This document shows, piece after piece, positions 1-8,913 of a stretch of 64,000 bases of DNA. The position numbers were made by a program, and so were the translations under genes. The stretch's first letter is position 1, and each line of letters starts with the position of its first letter. Origin of the DNA: DAHUZL01 sp035533215 (GTDB lineage: Bacteria > Chloroflexota > Dormibacteria > Aeolococcales > Bog-877); the NCBI GenBank assembly GCA_035533215.1, contig DATLUG010000028.1:1-64000 (forward strand). Reading direction: 5' to 3'. Under the pieces are notes generated by a model. It was not told the origin of the DNA. It did not search any database and was given only the letters and a program-made list of their open reading frames with translations.

Positions 1-601
1 TGACGTGCAGGCCACAGCGCTGAGCCAGCGCACCGAAGGTGGCGAGGGTGAAGAAGCGCAGGTGGGTGCCGTCCAGCAGCCCGGTCTCGGTGTAGTCGAA
101 GCGGTCCTGCGCCAACGCCAGGACCACGTCGAAATGGGTGATGTTCGGCACCGACACCACGACGCGGCCGCCGGGCGCCAGCAGCCCTGGAACCTGGCTC
201 AGCACCTGCTCCGGCTCGACCAGGTGCTCGAGGACATCGGCCAGGATGACCCGGTCGAAGCGCCGTCCGGCGAGGTGGTGGGGGAGGGGTTCTCGGGTCA
301 GATCGGTGCGATGGACCTCCAGCCCCCTGGCGCGGGCCGCCGCCACCGCGTCGGGGTCGAGCTCGAGACCGACCGCGGAGCAGCCGCGGTCATCCCGGAG
401 GGCTGCCAGGAGGTTGCCGCTGGCGCAGCCGATGTCCAGCACCGCGGCGCCGGCCGGGACGTGACGCGCGATCAGGCCAGCCGCGGAGGCGAGGTCGCCG
501 AGGTCGACCGGGAAGTCGTAGCGGCCAGCAGCGAGGGGCAGGCCGGGAGCGGGCCCATTGGGCGGCGGCTTGCGACCATGCGGGTGGCCGGTGTCCGCCA
601 T
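1..601 (-). CDS. Class I SAM-dependent methyltransferase (C terminus cut by window edge)
   Basis: About 200 residues are visible, reading from an ATG at 601 towards position 1, with no stop before the edge. The nucleotide-binding motif I is clear (VLDIGCASGNLLAAL, around residues 54-68), followed by an acidic ribose-binding strand (VGLELDP) and a motif resembling ADVLEHL of the methyltransferase 11/12 group. The segment ending THLRFFT is common in methyltransferases of glycan and lipid clusters. The substrate cannot be told. It is transcribed away from the repeat protein at 763. A -10-like TAGACT lies 7 nt before the ATG with no Shine-Dalgarno sequence, which suggests a leaderless mRNA. Confidence 0.85.
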   Translation of the reverse strand, partial: MADTGHPHGRKPPPNGPAPGLPLAAGRYDFPVDLGDLASAAGLIARHVPAGAAVLDIGCASGNLLAALRDDRGCSAVGLELDPDAVAAARARGLEVHRTDLTREPLPHHLAGRRFDRVILADVLEHLVEPEQVLSQVPGLLAPGGRVVVSVPNITHFDVVLALAQDRFDYTETGLLDGTHLRFFTLATFGALAQRCGLHV

Positions 602-608
602 GAGCGGC

Positions 609-614
609 AGTCTA
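609..614 (-). promoter_or_regulatory. -10 element TAGACT, leaderless promoter for the methyltransferase
   Basis: TAGACT on the minus strand ends 7 nt before the ATG at 601, which puts the transcription start at or next to the start codon. No recognisable -35 box. One of several TANNNT boxes in this window at 6-9 nt from a start codon. Confidence 0.4.
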
Positions 615-747
615 CGGGCCGGCGGCCACCAAGGGCCGGGAGCGGGCGGCGCACCGCCCCGTCCCTGGGTGCGGTCGCCACCGGACTGAGGCAGTGCCAC
701 GGAGGAGCGCCGCGTCGTCCGCCGGTCGGCGTCAATTACGGCCGGAG

Positions 748-753
748 TATGCT
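748..753 (+). promoter_or_regulatory. -10 element TATGCT before the coiled-coil repeat gene
   Basis: TATGCT ends 9 nt before the ATG at 763, with no ribosome binding site between them. This is consistent with a leaderless or near-leaderless transcript. The -35 region is not recognisable. Confidence 0.4.
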
Positions 754-762
754 GCGTTCACC

Positions 763-1596
763 ATGGCGGACGTGTCGGAACTGATCGCGGCCATCGAGGC
801 AGATCCCGCGCTCCGGGCGGCAGTCCGTCGTGCGATCCTGACTGACGACCTGCTCGCGCTCCCGGCTGTGGTCGAGGCCCGCTTCGAACAGGTGGAGACG
901 CAGCTGGCGCGCCTGGTGGAGGCGCAGGCGCGCACCGAGGCCCAGGTCACGCGCCTGGTGGAGGCGCAGGCGCGCACCGAGGCCCAGGTCACGACCCTGG
1001 TGGAGGCGCAGGCGCGCACCGAGGCCCAGCTCGCGCGCCTGGTGGAGGCGCAGGCGCGCACCGAGGCCCAGGTCGCGACCCTGGCGGAGGCGCTGGTGCG
1101 CACCCAGGAGCACATTGACCGTCTGGCGCAGGGTCAGGCGGTCCTTCAGATCGACGTCGCCGACCTGAAGGGAGCGGCGCTCGAGGCCCGCTTCCGTGAG
1201 CTCGCCCAGAGCTACCTGTACGGGCTGGTCGGCGGGGTGCGTCGCCTCCGCGCCGTCGACCGCGACCAATTGACCGACCTGGCCGCTGATGCGGAGGCCC
1301 GCGGGGCGATCAGCCTCGACGAGGGGCGCGACCTCCTCGCCGCCGACGCCGTGGTGCGCGGCCTTCGCGCAGATGGGCAGGCTCCGCTGTACATCGTCGT
1401 GGAGGTCTCCTGGGGGGTCGGGCCTGGGGATGTCGAGCGAGCGCAGCGCCGCGCCGACCTCCTGCAGCGCGCGGGTGTCGAGGCGGTGGCGGTCGTCGCG
1501 GGCACCGCGATCACCACCGAAGCCGCCAGCCTCGCGAGCCGGATCGGGGTGCCCTACCGGGCCATGACCATCAAGCGGGCCCCGATCCCGGCCTGA
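763..1596 (+). CDS. Coiled-coil tandem-repeat protein with PD-(D/E)XK-like C-terminal domain
   Basis: A 277-residue protein. Residues about 45-120 are a coiled coil built from 14-residue units of the type RLVEAQARTEAQV, repeated almost perfectly four times and then degenerating. The C-terminal 130 residues contain an acidic residue in LLAADAVVRG followed about 17 residues later by a hydrophobic strand ending VVEVS. This spacing resembles the D...ExK/ExS core of PD-(D/E)XK nuclease-like domains found in DUF3782-type repeat proteins of filamentous and GC-rich bacteria. Nuclease activity is inferred, not shown: the usual lysine is replaced by serine. No signal peptide, so probably cytoplasmic. 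The ATG at 763 was chosen because the earlier in-frame codons are low-complexity and a -10 box sits just upstream. Confidence 0.7.
   Translation: MADVSELIAAIEADPALRAAVRRAILTDDLLALPAVVEARFEQVETQLARLVEAQARTEAQVTRLVEAQARTEAQVTTLVEAQARTEAQLARLVEAQARTEAQVATLAEALVRTQEHIDRLAQGQAVLQIDVADLKGAALEARFRELAQSYLYGLVGGVRRLRAVDRDQLTDLAADAEARGAISLDEGRDLLAADAVVRGLRADGQAPLYIVVEVSWGVGPGDVERAQRRADLLQRAGVEAVAVVAGTAITTEAASLASRIGVPYRAMTIKRAPIPA
910..1119 (+). repeat. 42-bp in-frame tandem repeat encoding two-heptad coiled-coil units
   Basis: Copies start at 910, 952, 994 and 1036 with only a few mismatches, followed by a diverged copy from 1078 to about 1119. The unit is exactly three times 14 bases, so gain or loss of copies keeps the frame and changes the coiled-coil length by two heptads. 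Confidence 0.9.
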
Positions 1597-1773
1597 CCCC
1601 TTGCCCGATCCTGGGGCTCGCCCCGGGGGCGTGCGGCCACCCACCCCGCGGGCGGGGTCCCGTGGTCCCGGCTTCCCGCGACGCTGTGGGTGCGCCGTGC
1701 ACACTGCGCCGGTGAGGGTGGTCAGTCGTCGGCGGCCCGACGGGGGGGCGTCTGAGCCTGGGCGGGGACGGAG

Positions 1774-3573
1774 GTGACCCGGGCCGCCGGGGCTGGCGCG
1801 GAGAGGGGAGACCGGCAGAAACGAGCTGAGCCGGGGCGGTGGCGACCATGGGACCTCTGCGGCTACGCGCTGCTCGCCGGCCTCCTCTGCGGCGCGGCAC
1901 TGGCCTCGCCCCAGCACCGGCTGGTCGGCGCGGGAGCCGACCCCATCCAGCGGCTCTGGTTCCTGGCTTGGCTCCCCTTCGCCGCCGGCCACCACCTGAG
2001 CCCGCTGGTCACCACCTATCTGGACCACCCGCTCAGGGTCAACCTGATGTGGAACAACGCCACCCCGCTGCTGGGGCTGCTGGCCTGGCCGGTGACGTCG
2101 GCGGTGGGGCCGGTCGTCGCCTACGACCTGCTGATGGCGCTGGCCCTCACCCTCTCGGCGTGGACCGCCTCCCTGGTCTGTGCCCGGTACGTCCGCCACC
2201 ACCTGCCCGCGGCGGTGGCCGGCCTCCTGTACGGGTTCTCCCCGTACATGGTCGCCGAGGCGGCGGGAGGGCACCTCCCCCTGGTGGCGGCGGTGACCCC
2301 GCCGCTCCTCCTCGCGCTCCTGGACGAGATCTGCGTCCGCCAGCGACGGCCTCCGGCTGGGCTCGGCCTCGGGCTCGGGCTGGTCTGCTGCGCCCAGCTC
2401 CTCTTGGGCGAGGAGCTGCTCACGACCGGGCTGCTGGTGGCCTGCCTGACGCTGCTCCTCCTCGCTTTCGGGGCGCCCCGCCGGGCCGTGCGGCAGGCGC
2501 GGCGGGCGGCGCCGGCGCTCGCGGTCGCGTCCCTCACCGCCATCGCCGGCTCCGCCGTGCCCCTCCTCACCCAGCTGGGCGGCCCCGGCCGGCTCACCGG
2601 AGCGTCGCTGCAGCCCGCCGGCGTGTTCGTCACCGACCTCGCCAACCTCGTCGTCCCCACCCGACTCCTGGTGCTCGCGCCCCACGCGGCGGTCGCCCTC
2701 TCGAGCCGCTTCACCGCCGGCCTGGGGGAGTCGGGCGCGTACCTCGGCCTGCCCCTCCTCGCGGCGTTGGCCGCGGCGGTGGCGCTGCGACGGCGGGAGC
2801 GGTGGACGTGGCTCCTGCTGGCGGTGACGGCCGCGGTCCTGGTCGCCTCCCTCGGTCCCGTCCTGCACGTGGCCGGGCGTTCGACCCGCATCGCCCTGCC
2901 CTGGCGGCTCCTCGAGGGCCTGCCGCTCCTCCGCAACGTCCTCCCCGCTCGGCTGGTGCTCTTTGCGTTCCTGGGCGCGGCCCTGCTCCTCGCCCTCGGT
3001 CTCGACCGCGTCCAGGAGCGCCGCCCCGGGCGGGTGGGTGTCGCGCTCGCCGCCGCGGTCGCGCTGCTGGCCCTGGTGCCGCTGCTGCCCCGCACCCTGC
3101 CGTCGAGCCCGGCGGTCGTGCCGGCCTTCTTCCGCAGCCGGGCGGTCGACCGGCTCGCCCAGGGGAGCGTGGTCGCGGTGGCTCCGGTCCCGACGATCCG
3201 CGACGCGCGGGCGATGCTCTGGCAGGTGGCCAGCGGGATGCGCTTCCAGATGCCCTGGGGGTACGTGATCCACCGGACCCGGGACGGCGCCGCCCAGGAG
3301 AACCGGCTGTCGCCGCCCCTGGCCCGGGCGCTGGTCACGATCGAGTTCGGCGGCCGGCCATCCCGCGCGGGCGCGATCCGGCCGGCGATCGCACAGGAGC
3401 TGCGACGGGAGCAGGTGGGGTGGGTGGTGGTGGGGCCGATGGCGCACGAGGGGCGGGCCGCCACCTACGTCTCGGCCGCCCTGGGCGAGCGGCCGCGGCG
3501 CATCGCCGGCATCGACCTCTGGCGGGTCGGCCCTGGGGCGGTCCGGCGCACCGGGCCGGGCGCGGCCGGCTGA
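1774..3573 (+). CDS. Polytopic membrane protein, GT-C/YfhO-like, paralog of the gene at 7073-8869
   Basis: A 599-residue protein with about ten to twelve hydrophobic segments. It begins with a short basic tail and a first membrane helix at about residue 28. The segments DPIQRLWFLAWLPF, NLMWNNATPLLGLL and LYGFSPYMVAEA recur nearly unchanged in the convergent gene at 7073-8869, so the two are clearly paralogs. An acidic residue in the first extracellular loop after the first helix and the long soluble C-terminal region resemble GT-C-fold lipid-linked sugar transferases. The donor and acceptor are unknown, and a non-catalytic membrane role is possible. The start is a GTG; the GGAG in front lies too close to be an ideal ribosome binding site, so the start is not certain. 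Confidence 0.7.
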   Translation: MTRAAGAGAERGDRQKRAEPGRWRPWDLCGYALLAGLLCGAALASPQHRLVGAGADPIQRLWFLAWLPFAAGHHLSPLVTTYLDHPLRVNLMWNNATPLLGLLAWPVTSAVGPVVAYDLLMALALTLSAWTASLVCARYVRHHLPAAVAGLLYGFSPYMVAEAAGGHLPLVAAVTPPLLLALLDEICVRQRRPPAGLGLGLGLVCCAQLLLGEELLTTGLLVACLTLLLLAFGAPRRAVRQARRAAPALAVASLTAIAGSAVPLLTQLGGPGRLTGASLQPAGVFVTDLANLVVPTRLLVLAPHAAVALSSRFTAGLGESGAYLGLPLLAALAAAVALRRRERWTWLLLAVTAAVLVASLGPVLHVAGRSTRIALPWRLLEGLPLLRNVLPARLVLFAFLGAALLLALGLDRVQERRPGRVGVALAAAVALLALVPLLPRTLPSSPAVVPAFFRSRAVDRLAQGSVVAVAPVPTIRDARAMLWQVASGMRFQMPWGYVIHRTRDGAAQENRLSPPLARALVTIEFGGRPSRAGAIRPAIAQELRREQVGWVVVGPMAHEGRAATYVSAALGERPRRIAGIDLWRVGPGAVRRTGPGAAG

Positions 3574-3669
3574 CGACCGGCCGCCCCGATCCTGGCCGGC
3601 GGCGTCGGGAGCGCGGGTCTGGACGGGAGCCCCGGCGCTCTGTCACCCTGGGAGCCGGCCCCGCTGCGG

Positions 3670-6600
3670 ATGCCTTCCCCACCACCCATCACTGCCTGGA
3701 TTCGCCGCGACCCCCGCCCGGTCCTGATCGGACTGCTGCCTTTGGTGGTGGCCGCGACCCTCCCGCAGCTGGCGGGCGCCCACCTCGGCGGGATGCGGAC
3801 GCCGCCACCGGCGGCCGCCCGCCCGGCGGCGGCGAGGGGCACCGCCCCACGGGTGCGGCCCTTCGCCTCGATCCGGCTCCCGAGGATCGCGGCCCGGACG
3901 CGCCCGCCCGGGCCCGAGGGCTGCCAGGACCTCCCCCTCAGCTCCGCCCAGGTGATGGCGACCAGCTGCTGGGCGCTCGGGCCGGAGCTGACGGTCGCGG
4001 CCGGCGCCCTCCCGGGACGGCCGGCGAGCGGTGCGGTCGCGGTGGTCGAGGGGAGCCACCTGCGGCGGGTCACGGCCAGGGGCAGCGGCGCCCTGCGCGT
4101 CACCGGCGTCGCGGACGGCCGCGCCTGCCTCGCCGGCCGCCCCGGCTGGACCGGGTCGGTCGCGCTCCCCGCCGGCGCGGCCGCCAAGGCGGGTGGCAGG
4201 CGGTGCCCGGGGGTCCGTATCGGCGGCGGCCGATGGCGGTGGGGGGGCGCGATGAGCTCGGCCGCGCACCTGCGCCCGGCGGCGGGCCGGCTCGGCGCCG
4301 CCCCGCCGCTGTCGACCGCGTCCGACTACGTGTATGCCGCCGATGCCGCCGCGTGCTCGGGGGTGCCGGTCGGCCGCTGCCCCCTGTACACGGCGGGCGC
4401 CCACACCCACACCCCGGCCGGGGGCGGCCTGGTGGTCCTCGACCTCGGGGCCCCCTGCTTCGTGCCCCACAGCCGTCCCTCCCGCTACGGCACCCAGCTC
4501 TTCGGGTCCTCCAGCTGCACCCCGCTCGCCGACCTGGCCCAGCTGGCGCGGGCCTTTGTCTCCGGGTATGAGGCCCACCACGGAAAGGGGGCCCCCCGGC
4601 TGGTGCTGGCCCTCGGCACCAGCAACAGCCTCAACGGGGTCGACCCCGGCTTCCAGCTCAGCCCGGCCCGGATGCTGGCCGCCGGCAACGCCTGGGCCCG
4701 CCAGCTGCTGGCGCGGGTCTCGACCCGCGGGCTGCGCGCGCGGGTGACGCTGTGGGCCGGCAGCGACATGGAGGAGGCCGGCGACGGCAACTGGTACGGG
4801 CCCGGCCCCACCATCGCCTGGGTCAGGGGGTACCAGCAGGGGACCGGCGCCCGCCGCAGCTGCAGCCCGCGGGTGCGGGGCTTCCTCGCCAACTACGGCG
4901 ACGACGTGGTGGGGGGCGGCCCCTCCCACGTCGACGGCTGGGGTGCCCCCCAGGTGTATGCGGTGAGCTGGGGGATCGCGGTCGCCTGCGCGCTCCCGGA
5001 GATCTACTACCCGTCGATGGCGCTGGAGTGGGCCGCCCTCAGCGGCTGGGCCAGGGCTCACCACCACGGCGCGATCGCCTTCACCGGCGTCATGGCCGAG
5101 CCGGGGGCGGGGCTCAGCCCGGCGGCCGGGTGGGCGGACCTGGAGCAGCAGACCCGCCAGCGGCCGCCGATCCCGTTCCTCACCACCATCGCCAACGGTC
5201 TGGTCCTGCCCAGCCCCGTCGTGACCGGGGTGAGCCCCGACTCCGGGCCCATCGAAGGGGGCGGCCAGGTCACGATCGACGGCCAGGAGCTCAGGGGGGT
5301 CGAGGGGGTGCGCTTCGGCGGGGTCCGCGCCCCCGTGTTCCGGGTGCGGTCCCTGCACCAGCTGGTCGCCACCGTCCCCGCGCTCCCACCAGGGCCGGTC
5401 GACGTCCGGGTGGTGACCGCCATCGGCGCCACCCAGGCCCAGGTCTCCGACCGCTATCTGGCGGTCGGCCAGGGCAGCTTCCACCCCGTCCCCGCGATCC
5501 GGGTCGCCAGCCGCTTCGCGGTCGCTCCCGGCCGCGTCCGCTGGATCCGGGTCGCCGGGATCGGCCGGGTCCCCCGGGGCGGGGTCGCCGGGGTGGCCCT
5601 GATGGTGACCGCCGCCGCCTCCGCCCCCACCTCCGTGGACGTCTTCCCCGAGGGGGTCGGGCCGCCGGCGGTCCCCTCGCTGGAGCTGGTGCGCGGTCAG
5701 TCGACGTCGGCGCTGGTGGTGGTGCCGGTGGTGCGGGACCGGGTCCAGGTGCAGAGCTCGGGCGGGGCCGCCCGCCTGGCGGTCGCGGTGGAGGGGTGGG
5801 TCGGAACCGCGACCAGCCGGGACGGCCGCGGGCTGTACCAGCCCCTTGCGCCGGTTGCGGCCGCCGCGCCCGCCCCGGCGCCCGGCTCCGCGGCCGGGGG
5901 GGTCCTCGCCACCGGGATCGTGGTCTCGCCCACGTCCCCGTTGACGGTGCGGGTGACCCGGGCCGGCCTGGCGCCGGCCGGCGCCGAGGCCGGCCTGCTC
6001 CAGCTCCAGCTGGCCTCGGGCACCAGGTCGGCCTCGGTCACTGCGACGGCGGCGGGCTCGGGCCCGTCCGCCGCCGGGGCCGTCCCGGTCCCGGCCCGGG
6101 GGGTCGTCGTCACCCGGGTGGTCGCCCCGCTGGCCCTGGACGGCCGCGTCGTCCTGCGGGACACGGGCGGGCCGGTGACGGTGACGGTCGGCCTCACCGG
6201 ATGGTTCACCGGGCCGGTGGCGCTGCCCACGACGCGCCCGACCCCCTCGCCGAGCGTCACGCCCACCCCCTTTACGACCCCCACCATGACCCCCACCCCA
6301 CCGGCCAACCCGCTGGCGCGGCCGGCCGGCTCGGGCCGGATCCGGTTCCCTGCCGCGCAGGCGGCCGCGGGCGGCGTGCTCCAGCTCCTGGCGGCGGGAG
6401 CGGTCGGCGGCGAGCTCGGCAGCGGCCCCGGCGCCGAGGGTCCCCGGGGGATCCGGGTCGGGCCGCTGCGGCCGGTCCGGATCCGCCTGGCGGGCGTGAG
6501 CGGGGTCCCGGGGGGGGGCCGGGCGGTCGTGCTCCTGGCGGTCGTCGCGGGCAGCCGCGCCGCCGGCGGCACCCTGACGGTCTGGTCGGTGGGGGACCGC

Positions 6601-6990
6601 CGGCCCCAGCTGGCCGACGTCGCCTGGGCACAGGGGCGCACCGGGGCCGACCTGGCCCTGGTCCCGCTGGCCGCGGCGGGCGCGATCCTCGCCTCCACCA
6701 CGACCGCGGGGACGCGGCTGCTGGTATCGGTGGTGGGCGTGGTCCGCCTGCGCCAGCTGCCCAACCCGACGCCGACCCCGACCCCGGTCCCCTCGCCGAC
6801 CCCGGTCGCGACCCCCTCGCCGAGCCCGTCGCCGTCGCCCAGCCCGACCCTCTCGCCCACCCCCACCGCCAGCCCCACCCCGACCGTGAGCCCGACCCCG
6901 ACCGCCGCGCCGACGACGCCGGCACCGGCCCCCCCGAACCCGCTCGGGGGGATCGTCCCCAGCCCTCCTGGCGGCCGCGCCGGGGGCTGA
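3670..6990 (+). CDS. Large secreted surface protein: TIM-barrel-like N domain, IPT/TIG domain, three beta repeats, Pro/Thr-rich linkers
   Basis: 1106 residues with an N-terminal hydrophobic segment (about 18-36), consistent with a signal peptide or anchor. Residues about 90-510 form a Cys-containing domain with Tyr, Trp and Asp-rich strands, reminiscent of a glycosidase-like barrel (for example WAGSDMEEAGDGNW) but not assigned. An IPT/TIG domain follows at about 515-600 (TGVSPDSGPIEGGGQVTIDG). Then come three copies of a beta domain ending in patterns such as VALMVTAAASAPTSVDVFP...VEGWVG, typical of repeats in actinobacterial exported proteins. Copies two and three are separated by a PTPSPSVTPTP linker, and the protein ends in a long PTPTP/SPSPS tail. 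Likely exported and cell-surface exposed. No sortase motif or C-terminal membrane helix is visible. Confidence 0.75.
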   Translation: MPSPPPITAWIRRDPRPVLIGLLPLVVAATLPQLAGAHLGGMRTPPPAAARPAAARGTAPRVRPFASIRLPRIAARTRPPGPEGCQDLPLSSAQVMATSCWALGPELTVAAGALPGRPASGAVAVVEGSHLRRVTARGSGALRVTGVADGRACLAGRPGWTGSVALPAGAAAKAGGRRCPGVRIGGGRWRWGGAMSSAAHLRPAAGRLGAAPPLSTASDYVYAADAAACSGVPVGRCPLYTAGAHTHTPAGGGLVVLDLGAPCFVPHSRPSRYGTQLFGSSSCTPLADLAQLARAFVSGYEAHHGKGAPRLVLALGTSNSLNGVDPGFQLSPARMLAAGNAWARQLLARVSTRGLRARVTLWAGSDMEEAGDGNWYGPGPTIAWVRGYQQGTGARRSCSPRVRGFLANYGDDVVGGGPSHVDGWGAPQVYAVSWGIAVACALPEIYYPSMALEWAALSGWARAHHHGAIAFTGVMAEPGAGLSPAAGWADLEQQTRQRPPIPFLTTIANGLVLPSPVVTGVSPDSGPIEGGGQVTIDGQELRGVEGVRFGGVRAPVFRVRSLHQLVATVPALPPGPVDVRVVTAIGATQAQVSDRYLAVGQGSFHPVPAIRVASRFAVAPGRVRWIRVAGIGRVPRGGVAGVALMVTAAASAPTSVDVFPEGVGPPAVPSLELVRGQSTSALVVVPVVRDRVQVQSSGGAARLAVAVEGWVGTATSRDGRGLYQPLAPVAAAAPAPAPGSAAGGVLATGIVVSPTSPLTVRVTRAGLAPAGAEAGLLQLQLASGTRSASVTATAAGSGPSAAGAVPVPARGVVVTRVVAPLALDGRVVLRDTGGPVTVTVGLTGWFTGPVALPTTRPTPSPSVTPTPFTTPTMTPTPPANPLARPAGSGRIRFPAAQAAAGGVLQLLAAGAVGGELGSGPGAEGPRGIRVGPLRPVRIRLAGVSGVPGGGRAVVLLAVVAGSRAAGGTLTVWSVGDRRPQLADVAWAQGRTGADLALVPLAAAGAILASTTTAGTRLLVSVVGVVRLRQLPNPTPTPTPVPSPTPVATPSPSPSPSPSPTLSPTPTASPTPTVSPTPTAAPTTPAPAPPNPLGGIVPSPPGGRAGG

Positions 6991-7041
6991 CCCCGCCGGG
7001 GCTGACCCGCCCGGGCCTTACCCCGCCCGGGGCCCCCCGCG

Positions 7042-7057
7042 CGGGCGGCGCCGCCCG
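7042..7057. terminator. Perfect GC palindrome between convergent genes
   Basis: A 16-bp perfect palindrome, CGGGCGGCGCCGCCCG, lies in the 82-bp gap between two convergent genes. There is no T-run, so termination is only inferred from the position. Confidence 0.3.
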
Positions 7058-7072
7058 GTCCTCGGCCCGGGG

Positions 7073-8869
7073 TCAGCCCGCCGGTCGGGCCGGCGGCTCG
7101 CCGGCGGGCATCCACACCAGCACCCCGCCGCGGGAGAGCGGCGGCCGCCCCAGGAGCCGGGTGACGAGCGCCGCCGCCGCCGCCCGGCCCCGCATCGGAC
7201 CGACCACCACCGCCTCCGCGCGAAGGCCTGCGAGCTGGCGGCGGAGGCGGCGGAGGGCCAGCGGCGGCAGCCGGGTGGGGTCTCCCGCCTGGGCCGCCCG
7301 CAGGACCGAGGAGAGCGGTGAGCCCGGCGGGTCGGCGATCGCGGCCCCGTGCGGACCGGGGTGGAGGATGTACCCGGTGGGCAGGGCGAACCGCATCCCG
7401 GACGCCGCCTGCCAGAGCATCGCCTGGTCGTCGGGGCCCCAGGCGACCGGGACCACCTCCACGACCCGTCCCGGCGCCCACCTGTGGACCGCGGCGGTGC
7501 GGAAGAACGCCGGGACCCGGGCCGCCTCCGACACCAGCGGCCCGCGCGGCAGGAGCGGGAGCAGGGCGGCCGCCGCCAGCCCCAGGGAGGCGGCCCAGCC
7601 CCACCGCCTCGCCGGCAGGTGGCGGCAGCGGTCGCAGAGGCCGGCGAGGAGCAGCGCGGCGGCGAGGAACGCATACACGGTGAGCCGGTCGGGGAGGACG
7701 TCGCGGTAGCCGGGGAGGCGGCCGAGCCACGACCAGGGCAGTGGCACCCCCACCGGCCGGCCGCCGACGTGGAGGACGGGCCCGAGCGCCAGCACCAGCG
7801 CGGCGGCTCCCACCGCGGCGGCCGCCCAGGCCCAGCCGCGGCGCAGGATCAGGGGCGCCGCCAGCGCCAGGGCCAGCAGCGGCACCCCCAGGTACGCGTC
7901 CCACTCCGAGAGGTTGGCGGTGAACCGGGTGGTGAGGTGGACCGCGCCGGCGGGGGCGAAGTGGAGGACCGCGGTGGGGACGACCAGGCCGAGGAGGTCG
8001 GCGACGTACCGTCCCGACGGCTGCACCGGCCCTTGGCCGAGCCGGGCGGGCCCGTCCAGCTGGACGAGGAGCGGGAGGGCGGCCAGCACCGCGAACGTCA
8101 CCACCGCAACGGGCGCGGCGCCCAGACACCGCCCCGCGCCGCGTCGCACCGCCCCCGGATGGGTGAGGGCCAGCCAGGCGCAGAGCAGAAGGCCCATCAG
8201 GGCCTCGGTGAGCAGCAGCTCCTCGCTGGTGAGGAGCTGGGCCGCCAGCACCACCCCGGCGGCGAGGCCCACCCGCCCCGGCCGGGCCCGTCGCCGCGCC
8301 ACCAGCTCGTGGACGCACAAGGCGAGGAGCGGCGGGCCGCAGATGGTGACGAGGGGGAGGTGAGCGCCGGTGGCCTGGGCGACGACGTATGGGGAGAAGC
8401 CGTAGGCGAGGCCGGCGACGACGGCGGCCATCCGGTGGCGCACCAGCCGGGCGGCGAGGAGGTAGGCGGAGAAGGCGGAGGCGACGACCGCGCCGGTGAG
8501 GAGGGCGGCGTAGGCGACGACCGCGCCCAGGGTGACGGTGAGGGGAGCCGCCAGCAGGGCCAGCAGGGGGGTGGCGTTGTTCCACATCAGGTTGACCGGG
8601 CCGGGATGGTCGAGATAGCGGGTGAGCAGGGGGTCTCGGCCGTGGGCGAGGGCGAAGGGGAGCCAGCTGAGGAACCAGACGTGCTGGATGGCGTCCTGGG
8701 CGGTGCCCACCAGCCGCCCCCCGGGGTCGCGCCAGGCTCCGATCGTGAGCAGGGCCGACAGCAGGAGATACGCGGCCAGGACCGCCGCGCCCCGAAGGGG
8801 GCTGCGGGGGACGGCGGCCCCGCGGCCCGGGGCGCCCGCCGTCGTCCGCGGAGCGGCGGGGATCACCAC
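7073..8869 (-). CDS. Polytopic membrane protein, GT-C/YfhO-like, paralog of the gene at 1774-3573
   Basis: A 598-residue multi-spanning protein reading from a GTG. The region with DAIQHVWFLSWLPF, NLMWNNATPLLALL and AYGFSPYVVAQATGAHLPL matches the paralog at 1774 in order and spacing, and both end in a soluble segment with a VVVGPM motif. The first loop carries the acidic residue expected in GT-C transferases. The two copies face each other across the surface protein gene, which suggests all three act on the same envelope component, but this is inference. The ATG just upstream in + coordinates runs immediately into a stop, leaving the GTG at 8869 as the first usable start. Confidence 0.7.
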   Translation of the reverse strand: MVIPAAPRTTAGAPGRGAAVPRSPLRGAAVLAAYLLLSALLTIGAWRDPGGRLVGTAQDAIQHVWFLSWLPFALAHGRDPLLTRYLDHPGPVNLMWNNATPLLALLAAPLTVTLGAVVAYAALLTGAVVASAFSAYLLAARLVRHRMAAVVAGLAYGFSPYVVAQATGAHLPLVTICGPPLLALCVHELVARRRARPGRVGLAAGVVLAAQLLTSEELLLTEALMGLLLCAWLALTHPGAVRRGAGRCLGAAPVAVVTFAVLAALPLLVQLDGPARLGQGPVQPSGRYVADLLGLVVPTAVLHFAPAGAVHLTTRFTANLSEWDAYLGVPLLALALAAPLILRRGWAWAAAAVGAAALVLALGPVLHVGGRPVGVPLPWSWLGRLPGYRDVLPDRLTVYAFLAAALLLAGLCDRCRHLPARRWGWAASLGLAAAALLPLLPRGPLVSEAARVPAFFRTAAVHRWAPGRVVEVVPVAWGPDDQAMLWQAASGMRFALPTGYILHPGPHGAAIADPPGSPLSSVLRAAQAGDPTRLPPLALRRLRRQLAGLRAEAVVVGPMRGRAAAAALVTRLLGRPPLSRGGVLVWMPAGEPPARPAG

Positions 8870-8913
8870 GTCCGCCCCATGATCGCGGGCGGAGGGCCGA
8901 CGCCGCCCCGGCC

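Noticed and set aside
910..1119. CRISPR array
   Set aside because: The 42-bp units are contiguous without spacers and encode in-frame coiled-coil residues.
736..3447. Long minus-strand frame of 903 codons
   Set aside because: It is the mirror of the repeat protein and membrane protein genes; its product is Arg/Gly/Glu low-complexity sequence with no domain.
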